Positions 1-10,976 of a stretch of DNA of 64,000 nucleotides are shown here, one piece after another. The translations under genes were made by a program, and so were the position numbers. Numbering within the stretch: position 1 is the stretch's first letter; the number at the start of each line of letters is the position of its first letter. The DNA is from Coprinellus micaceus (Eukaryota; Basidiomycota; Agaricomycetes; Agaricales; Psathyrellaceae), in the NCBI GenBank assembly GCA_951394405.1, contig OX596345.1:434001-498000 (forward strand). The letters run 5' to 3'. The notes beneath the pieces are model-generated. The model was not told the origin of the DNA and did no database searches. It worked only from the letters and a program-made list of their open reading frames with translations.

Positions 1-537
1 TATTTTCCCGACCTATTATACTACACAGTCGCTTCCGAAAACTAACATTTATTCACGGTGGAAATCAGCACTCTCGACGCTCGGGCTCGCGAAGCGGCCT
101 CCGCACCGGGATCTCGGGATCTGGGCGCTTAATCGTCGGGATTCGCACGCGAAATGGATTGTGACCGAAAGGAAGGCTTGTTTCGCCAAGGATGTAAACG
201 TCTTTGCCGCTACAGTGTGTGTGCTAAGGGAGCACATCGAAGTGTTCTCCATGGTTAGGTTTATTAAATCGCCTCACACCCCTCAACTTGATCGCTGGAT
301 GCTCGCCTATGGCCTGCGATTATTCCTGTTATTGTTTAATCCATACCACCAAGAACCTAAGATACGCGGTTTTGAGACCCAAGAAAGCGATACAAATACA
401 CACGACAAGATGGGCGAAGACGAAAAGCAAGGTGACCCACAAACAAGCCCACCAAAAAAACCTAAGAATCACGTCTGTCTAGCCATCTAAGCCCGAAGAG
501 AAGGAACCACCCTCAATCCAAGGCGCCCAAAGCCACA
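1..537. other. Gene-free left edge
   Basis: No convincing coding sequence. The overlapping 60-110 residue open frames on both strands show no family motif and no splice support. Positions 121-134 carry a GGGCGCTTAATCG-type motif that recurs near 3040 and 55995. Confidence 0.5.
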
Positions 538-2401
538 TCAAATCTCAGGTGAAAGCGCCCTATGCCTCCCATCTCTATCAAACGGCCCCTTACTCTCCGC
601 CACCCTCCTCATCGACGCATTCCTCACCCTCATATCCCACGTCAACCGTCCCCCAACCTGGCGTCCCACCCTACACACCAGCATCGCCTCCAAATTCGCT
701 AGGAGAGCCACATCCTGCGCTGCGTAGTCCACCAACTCCACAGGGAGTGGTCGTCGTTCAAAGACCTCGTAGCTCCCTCCCAACCCAAGCTTCGGGTTCA
801 TCAAAGCCTGCCCGGCTTCCTTGGTCCTGAGCCAGTGGGCCCCAGGGCGGAGGTAGGACGTGATGGACTTGGCGAGGCCGTTGAGGTGCCGGGAGTGGAT
901 CCGGTTGGACTTGCGCACGGCGAGTTCGAGCATTTGGACGTCGAGGACGTTGGGCATATCGATACTGTAGAGGTTGTAGAGGGCGTCTGCGTCTCGCCGG
1001 ACGTCATAGAATAGCTGTAAGTGCACTGAGTAAGTATGTGGTTATAGCGATCATGGGGAAGTGAAGCTGTACAGTGTACTACGGTCATTTGATACACCAC
1101 GGTCACTTGATACAGTCGACAATATCTCGCACGGAGTGCGCCCGATTGGGTTCAAATTTGGCCAGAACATGCCCTCGGCTGGTGTCTACGCATAACCCAA
1201 AAATTGGGAAGTACAAATGATGTTGAGGGGGGGCTTCTCTGGTCGTCACTACCCAAAATTCGTCAATTCCGACAATTTCAACTTTTATTTCACGATTTTC
1301 ACAAGAACTACACCCCTGATATCCAATCAAAGGCGACTTTGTGAATCTAACCAATCATATGTGGGACTTGGAGAAAGAACTAAACGGATCTGTACACAAC
1401 TGCACGAGAACGACAGGAAAAGGATGAGGTGTGACAGGTCGCGTCCCAAGCGCGTCGCATTCTCACGCCCTTCCCAACCCCACTCTCCCCGATCTCCATA
1501 CATAGTGTCAAGTTCTCTTAGAAATGGCCTTTTTTGTGATCTATTGCATATTGAGACTGTTCTATGACCAGTCTACGCATCTACAAGAGGCAAGTAAGTG
1601 CATACGGAACCTATCTTAAGATTGGCCTAGAGATAGGGGTGCAAAGGTATGTGCTGAGGCAGGATGTCTAGGACGTAAGGTCTGGGGGGAACGGTATCAA
1701 TCCCCGGAGGAGGGAAAGTCTTTTTAAGGTTGTTACAGAGGTCGAAGTTGGTAAAATAGACGACCATGGCTCGAGGAGGGATGGGGAGCAGAGAGATATT
1801 CTCGCCTCTTGTCACGCTGTCACACGCGCGTCACACTGTCTCAAATGACCGGAATTCGAGGTTTTCGACCCCCCGATGGTATTCGAGGCGTAACACGATT
1901 TCATTTCCTCTTTTCTACTATTTGAAGAGTGTTTACCACAAGGTGAGATACTGTAGCATCTTTTGGTCGCAAATTTACCTTGTCCCCAGGAGAATTGCAC
2001 AAGATAATTCACAATATCACTCTGCTGTCTCAAGTGACCGTAGTACACTGTATAATTAGATGGGATGGGATATGAATAGAATGACGAACCTTTCTGTACC
2101 TGGGGGACTCGAGGAGATGCTTAATCGTCACGCCCTCAGCGTTCGGATGTGTGAACGCAGAAGAACCGAGGACGGTGATATCCAGCAGCCATATCACCCT
2201 CGAATGGTTCGCCTTCAGCTGTACCAAACTAACCCTCCCCTTCCGCGAGAGCTGGACGCCTTCCAGGTCAACCGCGATGGAAGGTTGCTGAATCCCACCA
2301 GCAGGATAGGCACAAATGTCCGAGACGCAAGCCTCCACCTTGCCCAAGGTGTCGGCGAGTTGGATGTCAAAGCTCGAGTCGCGCGTAGGTAGGATGGTCA
2401 T
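538..2401 (-). CDS. DEDD-type 3'-5' exonuclease (EXD1-like), element-split
   Basis: Two exons (2401-2090 and 1014-538) encode about 262 residues. Exon 1 ends before a gttcgt donor and exon 2 follows an acttacag acceptor, joining in phase 0. Seen: motif I with Asp45 and Glu47 (VDLEG), motif II with Asp108 in FYDVRRDADAL, and motif III with Tyr201 and Asp205 (YAAQD). These are the four acidic metal ligands and the tyrosine of the DEDDy group. Known of the family: two-metal-ion removal of 3' nucleotides from RNA or DNA; EXD1-like members act in RNA metabolism. No helicase or HRDC domain follows, so this is a compact stand-alone exonuclease. The intron is 1075 bp because a 979 bp transposable element sits inside it; without the element and one TA it would be 94 bp. 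The family call is firm, the substrate unknown. Confidence 0.82.
1072..2050. mobile_element. Non-autonomous Tc1/mariner-like element (979 bp)
   Basis: The ends are inverted repeats: 1072-1095 and 2027-2050 share 22 of 24 bases, starting CAGTGTACTACGGTCA. Both ends are bordered by TA (1070-1071 and 2051-2052), the target duplication typical of the Tc1/mariner/pogo superfamily. The motif CGGTCAYTTGAKACA occurs four times: at 1082-1096 and 1100-1114, and inverted at 1837-1851 and 2026-2040, a doubled subterminal array likely to be the transposase-binding sites. No open frame inside resembles a DDE transposase; the longest are about 120 residues or less and anonymous. It lies wholly inside the exonuclease intron, so splicing should remove it. 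Confidence 0.82.
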
Positions 2402-3830
2402 GGTGGGGATGCGCGGTCGTCGTCAATGTTGTGGGGTGTTCGGAGGTGGGTGTTACCAATGCAGGGGAATGGGGATGAAACTGGGGAAGACAAATGGTTG
2501 CCCTCATACTTATATATAACACGACACGACCCTGTAACTCGCATTGGTCCATGAAACCCATGATGAAGTTGCCTACCTTCAGAAACGTTACGTACCAGGC
2601 CCAATCAAAGATTTCGTGGTAACATCAGATCTCAATACCTCCCCGGGGTGGTTGAATTTGCACGAGCGCCCGGGTGTTACATATTACACCGCGCACACTG
2701 GCACTCCTGGAGACGAAGTCCTGCGGGTTATGCGGGACCATAGTCACCAGTGGAACCCTTCCCGGTGGATCCATCCCAGTAGCGACTTGGGATGCGAAGT
2801 TGCGAACTCGGCGTCCCCGTGGGCGTTCCTGAAATGCACCTAACTGTTCGTGGTAAGTCCGCTGAAGACCTATACAGAGAGCGGTCTGGAGCTCAGTGAG
2901 GGGGATTCGCAGAACTCGTCACTTCGCGTAGTGGAAGAGTGGAAGCAAAGTGGAAGGATGGATGCGTGGCAACTTCAAGTTCGGGGTTAGCCTTGATTTG
3001 TTCCCACGATCCATACAGTGGCTCTCCTGACAGGGCCTGGGCGCTTAATTGCGAAGCCTCGCACGAATGGTCATAGTAACTGGGATGCGCTCGACGGAAA
3101 TGACGTCTTTCCTCGCAAGATACAGTTTGGTAGAAGCCCTCGACACCCCCCACTTGACGGTACTCGTTGTATACTGGTCTGTCTGGACTGAAAATCCGCG
3201 AGGTCCATCACGGTCTGGGTGGTATGTACTTCTGAACTCGCAAGAAGTCATACTCCAATCGCCTCGGGGACTAAATTACACGAGGCGCGATAGATGGGAA
3301 CTCTCTGTACGTGCACTTGCCCGATGCCCGTAGATTTCTCGTAGGATCCCACCCCCGCACCTTCTCGTACTCCGAGTCGTTCTTGACTTCTCTACCGGGA
3401 TGGATCCACCGGGGTAGGGGAGAGTCTGCCTTCTTCTCAGAACGGCCTGCAGCCCTCGTAGCAGGATGCAAGTAGGATGTAGGGGCAGTGTGCTCGTGCA
3501 TGTTCAAGTACATTCCGTACTTGGACGGACGGTCTAAAGCAACGCTAGGCGGCTAGATCTAGACGACCGCAACCTCCCCGAAGTCACTTGAGCACGCACG
3601 AGCGGCTGTTATTAGTTTTCGCGATCTGGCTTCCCAGTAAATCCGTCCCGATAGAGAAGTTAAGAGCGAGTTTGAGCTCGCCGTCGCCGAAGACGTGCAT
3701 ATAGCCGGGCGAGTTGTTCGTGGTTAGAGCGAAAGAGCTCGGAACGTTGCGCGGTAGGATGGAAGGGAGGAGGTGCGACAACGATGTCTTCGAACAGAAA
3801 TCGCACGCATAGATCATAGGCATACGAGCA
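2402..3830. other. Intergenic region between exonuclease and RPS13
   Basis: No supported gene. It holds the exonuclease promoter at its left end. Several 60-100 residue frames overlap on both strands. One on the minus strand (3584-3823) reads somewhat like a protein C-terminus, but no upstream exon can join it. A second copy of the GGGCGCTTAAT motif is at about 3037-3050, with further similarity to 121-160 in the following 25 bases. Confidence 0.5.
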
Positions 3831-3831
3831 T

Positions 3832-3837
3832 TTTATT
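3832..3837 (-). terminator. Poly(A) signal of RPS13
   Basis: AATAAA on the minus strand, 53 bases after the RPS13 stop codon, in the expected place for 3' end formation. Confidence 0.5.
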
Positions 3838-3890
3838 GCAATCCCAACATACGCATACTCAAATCCATCACCATACACAAAGATCAAGAC

Positions 3891-4523
3891 TTAGGCGATG
3901 AGAGTCGACGCGGTAGCCGAGTCGTACTTGAAGGTAGGGGGGATCTGCTGCTTGGTCTTGTAGTAGCGAGCGAGGCGGTGGATCCTGGACTCGATGAGGA
4001 TAAGACGGAACTTGGAGTCCTTGTCCTTCCTGTTGACCTCGAGGTGCTTGCGGACGGCGACCGCCTTTTTAATGAGGTGCCAGAGGTCCTCAGGGATGGA
4101 TGGGCCAAGTCCTATCCCCAAATAAAAGGTATTTTCGTAATTTAAGATGAACGAGGGAGAGAGGGGTTGGAGGTAAGGAAGGAAGGTGGTGTATGAGTTC
4201 CCAATTGGGACGAATAAGAGAGACGTGCGTACCTTGGGTCTTGAGGATACGGAGGATCTTGTTACCGGTGACGAAGCGGACCTGGGGGATGCCGTGGGAG
4301 TCACGGAGGGTAACACCGATCTGGGAGGGGGTCAAGCCCTTGCGAGCGAGCTTGGTGATCTGCTCGACGACCTCTTCGGGGGTAGCCTTGAGCCACGAAG
4401 GAGGGGTGCGGCGGTAGGGGAGGGCGGAGGACGCTATTGTACCCTATGTCAACTGGGATCTTGGATATGATATTTTCGATAAGACGTACAAATGCCCTTT
4501 CCGGGAGCGTGCATGCGACCCAT
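3891..4523 (-). CDS. RPS13: 40S ribosomal protein S13 (uS15)
   Basis: Three exons (4523-4490, 4433-4233, 4111-3891) give exactly 151 residues, the usual length of eukaryotic uS15. The N-terminus starts [11 protein letters not shown], the middle reads [18 protein letters not shown], and the end carries the conserved [11 protein letters not shown] and SATASTLIA segments. Introns are 56 and 121 bp, both with GTACG-type donors. uS15 is a primary rRNA-binding protein of the small subunit, contacting 18S rRNA helices in the central domain and bridging to the large subunit. The start was chosen because it is the only ATG giving the family N-terminus, spliced in phase 1 into SSALPYRR. It is divergent from RPS6, so the 365 bp between the starts probably acts as a shared ribosomal-protein promoter. 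Confidence 0.96.
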
Positions 4524-4888
4524 GGCTACTCTACGACTCGGTCAGAACAGATCCATCCCTGCTCATCGTGCACGACGTACAAAGTGTGGTGGTGAGACGG
4601 TCTTGAGGATGGGTGGTTGGCGTTGGCGTCGTCGTCGTCCCGTCCAACGAGGCGGAACTCGAAAGCCGCACCGGAGATTTCCGGGTGGCTGATGGAACTG
4701 TACAGCCCAAACCTCGATCAGGAAATCCTGTTGTTTGTGCGTGTTGCTGCCCCGTCCTCAGCATCCTCCTCGCCGTCGCCAGAGGTAACGTTGCCGCCAG
4801 AAGGTAACACCGCCGCCATCCCCAAGGTCTGTCGTCTCTATGCTGAACCTCTGTCCGTGAAGGAGATACTGACGAGTATATATACAGA
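4524..4888. promoter_or_regulatory. Shared divergent promoter RPS13/RPS6
   Basis: 365 bp separate the two start codons, which point away from each other. A TATATATA-like stretch (about 4877-4884) lies only a few bases before the RPS6 ATG, so it is more likely 5' leader than a TATA box. A bidirectional promoter giving matched output of two 40S proteins is inferred from layout only. Confidence 0.55.
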
Positions 4889-5827
4889 ATGAAGTTCAAC
4901 ATTGCCAGTAAGCAGGGACGGTGCTGGGGTGGTGAGAGGGAAATCTGATCGTTTTCTTGCTAGACCCCGCAACTGGGGCCCAAAAGCTGATCGATATCGA
5001 CGATGAGAGGCGTTTGTGCGTATCCAAACGCTCCAATCTCCACTTCACATTCCAAAATCTGAACATACATCCAGCCGCATCTTCTACGACAAGAAAATCT
5101 CGCAGGAAGTCCCCGGGGACTCCCTCGGCGACGAGTGGAAGGGCTACGTCTTCCGCATCAGCGGCGGAAACGACAAGCAGGGCTTCCCCATGAAGCAGGG
5201 TGTCCTCGTTCCCTACCGTGTGCGCCTCCTCCTCGCCGACGGCCACTCGTGCTACCGCATCCGCCGCAATGGAGAGCGCAAGCGCAAGTCCGTGCGTGGA
5301 TGCATCGTCGGGGCCGACATCGCCGTCCTCTCCCTCGTCATCGTCAAGCAGGGCGACAAGGACGTCCCCGGGTTGACCGACGTCGTCCTCCCCAAGCGCC
5401 TCGGTCCCAAGAGGGCCACCAAGATCCGCAAGTTCTTCAACTTGAACAAGGAGGATGACGTCCGCAAGTACGTTGTTAGGCGTGAGGTTAAGAGCCAGAA
5501 GAACCCCGAGGCTAAGCCTTACACCAAGGCGTGAGTTCATTCAATTTCGCGCTTTTGACCCGCCTTTGACGCGCCATCCAGTCCCAAGATCCAGCGTCTC
5601 GTCACCCCCCTCCGTCTCCAGCGCCGCCGCCAAGTCAACGCCGTCAAGCGTCACCGCATCGAGCGCCAGAAGGAGCAGAAGTCCGAATACGAGTGCGTCG
5701 CGTGCCACACATCGCACCCAACCGCCTTTACTAAACCTCTCCCAACAGCGCCCTCATCGCCAAGCGCCTCGCCGAGAAGAAGGCCAAGGCCGCTGCGATC
5801 AAGGCCTCCCACCACAAGACCGCCTAA
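4889..5827 (+). CDS. RPS6: 40S ribosomal protein S6 (eS6)
   Basis: Five exons (4889-4907, 4964-5015, 5075-5530, 5582-5692, 5749-5827) give 238 residues, close to the yeast length. Family landmarks: MKFNIA start, [39 protein letters not shown] segment, and [10 protein letters not shown] across the third splice junction. The basic C-terminal helix ends HHKTA, so the Arg-Arg-x-Ser-Ser tail phosphorylated by S6 kinases in yeast and animals is not visible here. eS6 sits on the solvent side of the small subunit and joins the small-subunit processome. Introns are 50-59 bp. The first exon holds only six codons plus one base, a common arrangement in fungal ribosomal-protein genes. The gene is divergent from RPS13. 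Confidence 0.96.
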
Positions 5828-6234
5828 GTCTCCTCCACCTCCCCTCACCCCCCAACGGCGACAAAATGCGATGTGGATTTTCTTCATCACGGGATGGCAT
5901 TCTGGTACATGGAGGTTTCGGAGCCCGCTCGCACACGCACATCTTTGACGTTTCCTACCGTCCTCTATATCACACAAACCTTTTTCACTCACTCTTGCTA
6001 TCCGTCCCATCGCCTGAGCGTGTTCGTGAACCTCGTTATGCATATGTTGTAAGCCCACACCTGAACGAAGATAAGCTATGCTCCCCTTTCCTCGCTTTCC
6101 TTGCGATTCGACGCGTCTTGGGTTCGCTGCTCCCTTCACAAGCCCGGTCCACGTGCGTGCGCGTGGTAGAGTCCTTCAAGGGCTGGGACTCGGAGTCTGA
6201 TTTTGGGCTGATCAAAACCGAATAGGCGCCCGTG
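5828..6234. other. RPS6 3' flank
   Basis: No gene seen. The open frame running through the RPS6 stop into this area is a shadow of the RPS6 exons. Confidence 0.45.
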
Positions 6235-6900
6235 CCAGCAGGTTGTCCAAACACGAACAATCCAAGAACAATCGCAGATTTTTGATGGAAGAAGAATTGG
6301 CTGGGAGATCGACTGTCCCCTCGTTTTCTCGTCCGATTTTGATGAGGAGACCTTGAGACTACGCAAATATGTCTCCTTGGCTCGGTGAAGCGAGAATATG
6401 GAGAACCGATGAGGGGAATCGACGATATAATGCGGTTCTTACGCGTAACAGATATACGGTGTCGCGACGCGGTGCGATCAAAAGCACACGCGTCCTGCTC
6501 TATACCCTCACCGCCTCATTTCGCTGTGAATATGCCTTGGTACCAGGGTGGGGAACCTGGAGTGTACGCCCCGTGAGTTTGGCTACCCATATGCGGAGTG
6601 AAAACCACTGAAGATCTCACTGCGTTCGAAGAAGCATTGCTAGTGTACATCGAGTCTGAGCTGCCCGTAAACCCAGTTACAATTGTCCAACCTGGACTTG
6701 ACGATACTGGAAATCCTACACATGGCCCGGGGCTGACTATACGACTGGGGCTGGCTCTGGGGACCTGCCACAAACATTGCGAGCAATGATTCGGAGCGTA
6801 CGCGCATACTATGTAGGCCCGAAACCCCAGACAGGTGCACCATGCCGATGCTGAGAAAAGCATCGCATGGACGAGGATCGCATCGTTTATGCTGACTTTG
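6235..6900. repeat. Decayed tandem duplicate, copy A
   Basis: This stretch aligns by eye with 7300-7950 over several hundred bases at an offset of about 1064. Shared landmarks include ATTTTTGATGG (about 6278 and 7340), GAATCGACGAT (about 6417 and 7473), CGATCAAA before a CTCATTT block, and a GGAGTGTACG/TTGAGTGTACG block. Neither copy keeps a long open frame and no protein family was recognised, so the ancestral content (gene or element) is unknown. Confidence 0.55.
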
Positions 6901-7299
6901 CCAATCGTGACGGGGGTCCGTTGTTAATCATACCCTTAATCCCTTCGAGCTGCCGCTGTCGACGGCTTCACTGCTCTTGATCGCTGCTCTCCTTCAGGTA
7001 CCTCTGCACAGCGCTGCATATGCTCAAGATACTAGCGCCGCAGGTGCCCCAGGGGTCCATAGGGATATAGATCCAATTCTCGCACCCCTTCTTGGATCTT
7101 TCTCCGAAGTTCCAGCCTCAATCATCCTGAACGATTCAGAGGCCGGCGAACGAACACCTCCCAGACCCTTGATCCTGTTCTGTAATGCTCTGCCTCCTCG
7201 GTGGTGTCCTTCCCCATGCTATAAAGCCACAATGCTGCTCTGGGATCGTACCTAGAACTTGTTGCGGAGCGAAGCGACGCACTCCTGGTGTTGTGTGCG

Positions 7300-7950
7300 A
7301 TGGGGGTGCCACCCAAACACGGACAAACGTATCTACGGATTTTTGATGGCAGAAGTTGGCTGGCGGATTGAATATCTCCATTCTCTAGCTCAATTCTGGG
7401 AGAATGGCCTTTAGACTGCGTGAATACATTGACATGGGTTATTGAAACGAGAATATCTAAAATTAATGAGGAGAATCGACGATGTATAGCAGTTTCTATG
7501 TCCAGAGATATCCGTCGCGGGCCAAACGCAACCCGATCAAAGCATCTCACCAGCTCATTTCTCTGCGAAGATACCTCGATCTTAGGACTGGGAGTCTTGA
7601 GTGTACGACCTGAAGTTACGGCGAGCATCTTCTTGAAGCTGACTACCTGTATGCGAGGTGCAAATCAAAAATCTCGCCGCATTTGAACCCTTGCAACTGA
7701 CGGTGCTTACTAGTAGGCGCGTATCATAGTCAACTCTGTCTGAATTCCCCAACCCGGACTTGCCAGTGCTGGAAGTTCTGATACTAGGACGGCCGGGCCA
7801 CTCCCAGCACTGAAGACCTCCAAACCTTGCCAGAAATCCTCTGAGCGCTCCTGCATATCCAGGCTCAGAACCCGGTACCCGTAACCTAACTGGGGTTTGC
7901 CACCAAGGAAAGCTCGGATCCCTTCGCTCCGCGAAAAGGGCCGCCGCGGC
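7300..7950. repeat. Decayed tandem duplicate, copy B
   Basis: Partner of 6235-6900, same orientation. A 168-residue minus-strand open frame (7122-7628) overlaps it but has no counterpart of equal length in copy A, so it is not treated as a gene. The divergence suggests an old duplication with no visible selection. Confidence 0.55.
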
Positions 7951-10900
7951 GAACCTATTACTTTATATGGTTCAAGCGCTGGGATTCGATGAGTGGCGCT
8001 GAAGCGAGATCAAAGTTCACAGGGTGGTGGAGAGGGTTGATAGAGTCTATGATTACCTCGAAGGAGGCCCCCTGCATAGTGCTAAGGTCACTCATTTTCG
8101 AAGCTCAAAGAAGAAGGCCGTGCCCCCATTCTTAAGTGCCCAACCCCTTCCCCATGGCCCCGGCGTCCTCATATTTCTCGTGCGCGCGATTAGACGCCCG
8201 TGGCGCCGCGGCGGACGAGTGGCGTGGATAGTATCCGCATACATGGAGAGGGGGTGGGGCGCGTCTTCGTACTTCTTCTTCTTTCCTTCCGGCGGGATCG
8301 TGGGGGTTGCGGCGACGCCGGTCGGCACTGCATCATGGGCTGCGCGGGTCGACTTGTTGCTCCCCACCCCCACCCTAGCTTTTCCCTAGCTCGCATCTGT
8401 TGGACGATATGGTATCCCACTTTCCTTTTTCAGCTCAAACTTCGCTTATATCGACGCACGGCTATTACTACGGCATCACGACTTCTCTCAATACTCGTAT
8501 TTATATTCGTACATCTTTTGCCCTCGCACCTCAGCTTGTTGTCTACGACTCCATCCTGAGGTCTCTCGTTGTCTAGGTTGACAGCATCCGCATATTCGGC
8601 ATCGCATGCTAGCTCGGGATACGCTAGTATATGCTTGCAACTCTGCTGCTCTTCCGATTTATGCTTGGTACCACTTTTGGATATTCGAATGGTAAATTCT
8701 ATACTGAGTCTCGATCCCCTACTAAGCGACTTGCGTTCAATTATAGTCGCTTTGTGGTGTTTCTTTAGGTATGCACCGTTCTTTCCCTCCAAGGCCGGTA
8801 TACCCAAGACACCCGCATCGTTCGGACAAAGCAGAGCGATCGCGCTCTCAATCTTATCGAGGTATATTGGCAATTTGCCCTGTATACAGGCAATGGGGTT
8901 CTCGTCCGTATACGTTGAGCAGTAGCGATTTGGTAACAATCCAAGAACTGGCAGCGTCATCTAACTATACTCGGCCTGGCATAATGGATTCGAAGCGACG
9001 GATTGTAGGACACTATTTCAGTGAGGATGATTCATGCCCGACTCGAACATGACTATCCCATGCCGGCAGAATTGTGTTTTTAGCTAGCCTCAATCAGCCG
9101 TACGTATGTATGTATGTGCTGCCTAGTCGGTGTCTGACAGAAACGACGATTAAGCGTCGATCTAAAATATTGAAGCCCTTAGACTGCCTAATCACAGACT
9201 GTCATGAACGAAGATTATGACACTTACAATCGACGCTCTCCGATATCAGACGGGGCCCCCTCGAATCACAGGGACGATCACGCTGATCTTGCTAGCCTCG
9301 ATCCTGACGCGAACTTGTCGGTGAAAGACTTGCTTGGACACACAAATAGGTCAAGTCGATATAGCCCTGTCGGCCTCTGCTGCGACAGAACGCTAGTGAG
9401 CAGGTCGTTACGAGGGCGTCAAGCACCTGAATACGTTTCGTCGACGTGTTTCCGAGGACTTCGTGGGTGCGCCTGTGCCTCTAAAAGCAATCTGAAAGGG
9501 TACGTACATAGAAGATGCCGCGGTGAGACGCGTCCACAGAGACGTAAACAATAGCGTTTGAAAGATCAGGGATTCAAGGTTTGGGAAGTCTCTGTTCCGA
9601 CGCAATGTGACCGAAGGGGGTACACTTACCGGCCCCATTCCCATGCAGCAGGGCTCTATCGTACTTATCAGAGATACCAGGAACTCTAAAGGGGGCAGTT
9701 CCAACGCACTTATTCCGTCTCCGTCAAAGCCACCCTTCGGAGGATGTTGTGAGAGCCCGATCACTACATTAAGCGCCGAGGCTCCCACCGCTGGTGGGTT
9801 AGTCGGCGTTACTTGAAAGGAACGTCGAGTTGTTCGAGAGGATGGCCGCTTGCATGGGTACGATCGGAAGACTTGATCTTACGGAAAAGATGGTGGTGTC
9901 TAAGCAAACACCCTCGGCCATCTCGTCACATCCGAACTGAAATATCACTCACCCAATAGCATCTCCCTCAGGCTGCTGCCGTACTCGAGTACCCGTTCGC
10001 ATGCTTGCTGGATCTAAAAAGTCAAATGTACGATTTATAAACCTAGCGTAGCAAGTGTGTCCGCGGAGAGGAGTGTGAATTTCGATACGCTTTCCCCGCT
10101 GCCGTGAGTCCACTTGTGGATGCGCGAAGCGTTCGACTTCGACACATCGGTGACAAATAAAGGAGAAGGTGATGGTTAGTTGGCCGCTGCGACACCAGCG
10201 GACGCTCTCACGGTTCCTCAAAAAAATCTTAGGTTAGTTTGCCAAATTCTCCGGAGGTGATCTCGCATGCGGATGAGCGCTCGCCGAGAAATGATACGAC
10301 CTACTTCGCGGATTGCGATCGTCCTTTGCGTAAGAGCGCGGATATTCCAAGCCACCCGGAGAGCGGAAATGAGCACTACGATGTGTCCTTTTGTCGCTGG
10401 CTTTGCGAACTGGAGGCTCCACAGGAGCGATCTGTTCCCAACTCCACTCTTCAGATGCCTATCCCGCTCGCATTTATCCTGACCGAGTAGCGGTGAGGAC
10501 ACGAACGCCGTCTAGTGCCTCCAGGTTGGAGTTGTTTGCTTGGCGAGCTGCTATCGCCTGTCAACACGAGTACGGGGTTAGATAGGGATTTTGGAGGGGC
10601 TTGATATCGTAAATCAAACCACCCCATTTGATAGAATGTTATCGCGCCTATTCAGCGTGTACCGTTGTGCATGCGGCGGTGTCTGGCTGGCCAGGGCTGG
10701 CCAGCCCGCATACCCGACTGAATATGGATAAGCGCCTGTCAGATTCGCGTTTTGAATGCAGATGATAGAACCGACGAAGCTCGGCCTGAGGTAACGGCAG
10801 GATAACGGTCAATAAGCGACACCGTGACAGATACAAGACGTGTCCTAGATAGTGTTGACGGGGTACATGGTGGGCGGCAATCGAAGTGTCGGTCGTAACT

Positions 10901-10976
10901 CGGCATATGCTTGACGATAAGGGTACTCTGGCGCATCAGACAGCGATAGGCAGCATTGGCATTGTAGCCAACGACG
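7951..10976. other. 3 kb without a supported gene
   Basis: Scattered open frames of 60-180 residues, none with a known motif. A plus-strand frame at 8569-8925 has hydrophobic stretches, and a 176-residue minus-strand frame overlaps it; they cannot both be real and neither is supported. Short TATG/GTAT repeats lie near 9102-9117. A near-perfect 22-base inverted repeat sits at 10685-10706. Confidence 0.45.
10685..10706. repeat. Short inverted repeat
   Basis: GGCTGGCCAG and its exact reverse complement CTGGCCAGCC are separated by GG. The arms are GC-only apart from one A or T each, so a stable hairpin is possible. It lies about 270 bp past the stop of the Vps39-like gene on that gene's downstream side. 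Confidence 0.6.

Noticed and set aside
3584..3823. 79-residue minus-strand frame downstream of RPS13
   Set aside because: It lies in the RPS13 3' flank, overlaps the poly(A) signal region and has no upstream exon that could feed it.
5455..6225. 256-residue plus-strand frame
   Set aside because: It is an out-of-frame reading of RPS6 exons 3-5 and their introns, extended by chance into the flank.
8430..8960. 176-residue minus-strand frame opposed to a hydrophobic plus-strand frame
   Set aside because: No motif, no splice chain, and mutually exclusive overlapping frames of similar quality.
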